A DNA stretch of 22,635 bases, taken from Botryococcus braunii. Taxonomy: Eukaryota; Chlorophyta; Trebouxiophyceae. The DNA is taken from contig MVGU01001442.1 of assembly GCA_002005505.1 (NCBI GenBank), forward strand, positions 95,001 through 117,635, written 5' to 3'. The notes under the pieces were generated by a model. That model saw nothing but the letters and a program-made list of their open reading frames with translations. It ran no database searches and was not told the origin of the DNA. Position 1 is the first letter of the stretch. The number at the start of each line of letters is the position of its first letter. Below are positions 19,858 to 22,635 of the stretch, one piece after another. A program made the position numbers and the translations under genes.

Positions 19858-20646
19858 GTGAGCTCCGCAAATGCTCAGACGAGCGATAGTCGAATTCCCG
19901 AGGTTTCCTTGCTCCTGCGCGACACCCATGACAAGAAGTCTTGTCACAGCGTTACTCACGCAAGTCTGGCCTGCAAAACCCCACTTGGCGCTTACAGCCC
20001 ACAAGCTTCAATATCAAGGTCCTACATGAGCAAGGCAAAACGTGGGTGGAAGCTAGGCCTACGAGACACAGCCCCTACACACGACCAACGCTTGTTTTCA
20101 CACACACCAGTTGCACCAACAAGTGGACGTTCACCATATTTCTCAATTGTGGGCCCCGCAACTCGGCGTAGGGCCCAACAGCACCCCATGAGGGTGCGTC
20201 CCCTCCCCTCTGCTCTTCCGCATTCACACGGGCCAGGCTTTCAGCCCAGCCAAAACATTCAGAAATACCCCAAAACAATCACGGATTGCTTGAAAATATT
20301 GCAGCAAAATGCTACCAAGGTGTCGGGCTCACGGCTTCCTTTCGGACCTTGGGCATGCAAAATTCCGTCCCTTCTCCGATGCTCTCCAAACTTCGCACCC
20401 CTTCTCCTTGCCACCACGGCCACCCACTGGTATGCCTCTTGCAAAAAGAAAGCCCTGGGAACGCCCTCTAAAGCTCTTGCAATCAGAGCCCTAACCTCCC
20501 CGGGCTTCAAACGGCAAGTCCCACCTGCAAGTTCAGGGCGGTACTGTACCATCTTTGTCGCGCAGGGCCCACTAGATTTTCTTTGTACTACGGCAACTTG
20601 CAGTACGCCTCACACGTGTACTGCCCATGGCCATCAAATCCCCTGA
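19858..20646 (+). CDS. 262-codon open frame, unit 4, unrecognised
   Basis: The uninterrupted form of the frame broken in units 2 and 3. It begins at a GTG inside a stop-free stretch; the first ATG codes for the Met before SKAKRGWKLG. It is rich in Ser, Pro, Thr and Lys/Arg with scattered Cys/His, and no zinc-finger spacing or other domain was recognised. It starts 65 bp before the 792-bp segment and ends 68 bp before the segment's right end. It could be a chance frame antisense to the minus-strand frames. Confidence 0.22.
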   Translation: MSSANAQTSDSRIPEVSLLLRDTHDKKSCHSVTHASLACKTPLGAYSPQASISRSYMSKAKRGWKLGLRDTAPTHDQRLFSHTPVAPTSGRSPYFSIVGPATRRRAQQHPMRVRPLPSALPHSHGPGFQPSQNIQKYPKTITDCLKILQQNATKVSGSRLPFGPWACKIPSLLRCSPNFAPLLLATTATHWYASCKKKALGTPSKALAIRALTSPGFKRQVPPASSGRYCTIFVAQGPLDFLCTTATCSTPHTCTAHGHQIP

Positions 20647-20714
20647 TTAAATGTCTTAAAATGCCGATTTCTGCAGCCCAGATTTGCGCCTGACAAGATT
20701 TATTGTCATGGGTG
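19923..20714. mobile_element. 792-bp inverted-repeat segment, unit 4
   Basis: Same ends and flanks as the unit 2 copy. It has C at 20144, like units 1 and 5. Confidence 0.65.
20259..20552 (-). CDS. Minus-strand 97-codon frame, unit 4 copy
   Basis: Same translation as the other copies. The companion frame is at 20075-20278, carrying Leu as in unit 1. Confidence 0.3.
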   Translation of the reverse strand: MVQYRPELAGGTCRLKPGEVRALIARALEGVPRAFFLQEAYQWVAVVARRRGAKFGEHRRRDGILHAQGPKGSREPDTLVAFCCNIFKQSVIVLGYF

Positions 20715-20779
20715 ACGACTCAATCCAACCCTAGGTTTTCCACGTGGGAGGCGACTTACTTGAGGGTTTATTTTTTTGC

Positions 20780-20782
20780 ATA
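20780..20782. other. Empty insertion site (ATA) in unit 4
   Basis: Uninterrupted GCATAATAGC, as in units 2 and 3. Confidence 0.92.
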
Positions 20783-21050
20783 ATAGCACACCACATCTGG
20801 GCTTCCACTGGTGGAATTTGGAGTTCAAAGATTTCAAGGAAGAGGAGTAGAGGTTTGAGAGGTTGGGACGGAATTGCAGGGCGGAAGTGAGACTCTGGCT
20901 TTAGGCGCTAGAGACGGCGGCACATTGTATTGAAGCTCTTAAGAGGCAGGGCATGACCGCGCCAAGTGGTGCACACTGCCGATACATAGACTAGGCTGTG
21001 CATGTCTTTTTCAGCCAGTCGGGGCCTGTGAGCTCAATTCGATCAATTTA

Positions 21051-21497
21051 ATGGAGATGGGGAAGTTGGAAGATCGGCGTCAGCCGGGTCGCCCCCACAA
21101 GCTGCCTTGCGCAAGGCATGCAAGCTTGCAAGACAGCTTGCGCAGATTGTGGGCAAAGGAATGCCTGATGGGTGGCGCTTTGAATAGCATTGATGCTGCC
21201 ATCACCGCTTCTCCAGCCTTAGAGAGTAATATCAAGCAGCTAGGGGTTTGTGGGGCCGTGATTCCAAGTAAGCTCGGTCAAAAATACGAGAGCAAGAACG
21301 TCACTGTGGTTTTGAATTATGGCCTTCCTATGCTCATCAAGCGCATACTCAGCTTAGCATTTGATAGGACAAGCCTAGTCCATGCATGTCGTTGCCAGTG
21401 TCCCCGAAATGCAAGCTCAGGATGTGCCAGCCTTGTTGAAAGCAAAGCTCCTCCTCCCGCTAGCGCTCTTGCTGCTTTGAGAGTCACACCCCATTAA
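21051..21497 (+). CDS. 148-codon open frame, unit 4 copy, unrecognised
   Basis: Same translation as the unit 1 copy. Unit 4 has private substitutions at 21682 and 22075, both outside this frame. Confidence 0.35.
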   Translation: MEMGKLEDRRQPGRPHKLPCARHASLQDSLRRLWAKECLMGGALNSIDAAITASPALESNIKQLGVCGAVIPSKLGQKYESKNVTVVLNYGLPMLIKRILSLAFDRTSLVHACRCQCPRNASSGCASLVESKAPPPASALAALRVTPH

Positions 21498-22300
21498 ATG
21501 CTGACTCACTGAAGTGTTGCTGCCCATCAACTTGTATGATGACCCTCTTTTCCACACACAGACATCAACTGCACCAAATCCACAACAATTTGTGGCCAGG
21601 CATGGGAGTAGGTTGCCCAAATTACATGACTTTGTGTTGATTCATTAGTACTAGCCAAAACGGCTATGCGACGAAGGCGCTTTCTTAAAATAAACATCAG
21701 ATTCCTATGATACTTTCGGTGGATGAGGGGGCAGTGAATATGAACAATTTTGAAGCAGAGTTAACTAGCAAAATATGCTGGTCCTCCAATTTTTGAGCCA
21801 TATATGTGAGGCATCACATGTGGGCATGGGATGGCCATCAACATTGCCATTCGAGTCCAGCCTCGGCAATACCAAGGAAATATGGAGACGAATGCAGTAT
21901 AGTACGTATTAAAATAGTAAAGAATCATTTTCAAAGCATACCAAGTCGGTGCTGCCACTTGCCATGGGCCCCATTGCATGGACCCACCCTTGATTTGGAG
22001 CAAAAAGTTGAAATTTCTTAACAATATTGCATCAAAATCCTGATGCAGTACCTTTAAAACATTCACTTGAATTTCTCTCGGTAATGAACGCATTCCGTGT
22101 CAGAAATGAGGAAGTAGGGCTGAATGCCCAGGATCGGCACCTTGAGAATCGCCGAAAGTAAGAAGCAACTTCTCAAACGTAGCCAATACCACGGAATTAA
22201 AATAACTTGTATTATCATTACAATCTCCGTGGTCGGTGAGCTCCGCAAATGCTCAGACGAGCGATAGTCGAATTCCCGAGGTTTCCTTGCTCCTGCGCGA

Positions 22301-22635
22301 CACCCATGACAAGAAGTCTTGTCACAGCGTTACTCACGCAAGTCTGGCCTGCAAAACCCCACTTGGCGCTTACAGCCCACAAGCTTCAATATCAAGGTCC
22401 TACATGAGCAAGGCAAAACGTGGGTGGAAGCTAGGCCTACGAGACACAGCCCCTACACACGACCAACGCTTGTTTTCACACACACCAGTTGCACCAACAA
22501 GTGGACGTTCACCATATTTCTCAATTGTGGGCCCCGCAACTCGGCGTAGGGCCCAACAGCACCCCATGAGGGTGCGTCCCCTCCCCTCTGCTCTTCCGCA
22601 TTCACACGGGCCAGGCTTTCAGCCCAGCCAAAACA
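22301..22635. mobile_element. 792-bp inverted-repeat segment, unit 5, cut by window end
   Basis: The first 335 bp of the segment are present, with the left inverted repeat and C at 22522. The rest lies outside the window, so the array continues to the right. Confidence 0.65.

Noticed and set aside
13647..22635. Ribosomal DNA or tRNA cluster as the basis of the tandem array
   Set aside because: I saw no conserved rRNA segments, 5S box A/C elements or tRNA cloverleaf in the unit.

Overview
This is a eukaryotic nuclear window. It has very long dinucleotide microsatellites, many DNA-transposon-like inverted repeats, a kilobase-scale tandem array, no operon-like gene packing and no bacterial-style gene. 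The lineage cannot be fixed from the sequence; a protist or alga is plausible, but no gene pins it down. I recognise no known protein family and no rRNA or tRNA gene.

Layout. Positions 1-2680 are mostly unique sequence with a few short repeats and hairpins. Positions 2681-6140 are a patchwork of (GT)n/(CA)n tracts and old, diverged duplications, plus one young 83-bp duplication. Positions 6141-6864 are unique sequence with three perfect or near-perfect palindromes. From 6865 to the right edge runs a head-to-tail array of a 2378-bp unit: unit 1 at 6865-15167 (interrupted), unit 2 at 15168-17545, unit 3 at 17546-19922 (one base shorter), unit 4 at 19923-22300, and a partial unit 5 cut by the window end. 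Units are almost identical; I spotted only five variable sites.

Two mobile-element signatures are layered on the array. (1) Unit 1 is split by a 5922-bp insertion at 7725-13646. It has 36-bp terminal inverted repeats (35/36 match) beginning CACTGGGAGAACG, a 3-bp target duplication (ATA), and dense subterminal repeats of a GTGGGATCGATGTGGGAT-like motif. The uninterrupted units carry the exact empty site (GCATAATAGC). This fits a non-autonomous CACTA/EnSpm-type (CMC) DNA transposon. Its interior is an inverted duplication built around C-run/(CT)n/(GT)n blocks and has no recognisable transposase. (2) Each unit starts with a 792-bp segment bounded by 24-bp inverted repeats (22/24 match) beginning CACCCATGACAA. 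The left edge of the whole array coincides with the first base of this repeat.

Coding potential is uncertain. Each unit holds a 148-codon plus-strand frame (GRP/AT-hook-like N-terminus) with the same translation in all four complete copies. The 792-bp segment has a long plus-strand frame, broken by a stop in units 2 and 3, and two minus-strand frames of more protein-like composition. All are reported at low confidence as unrecognised.
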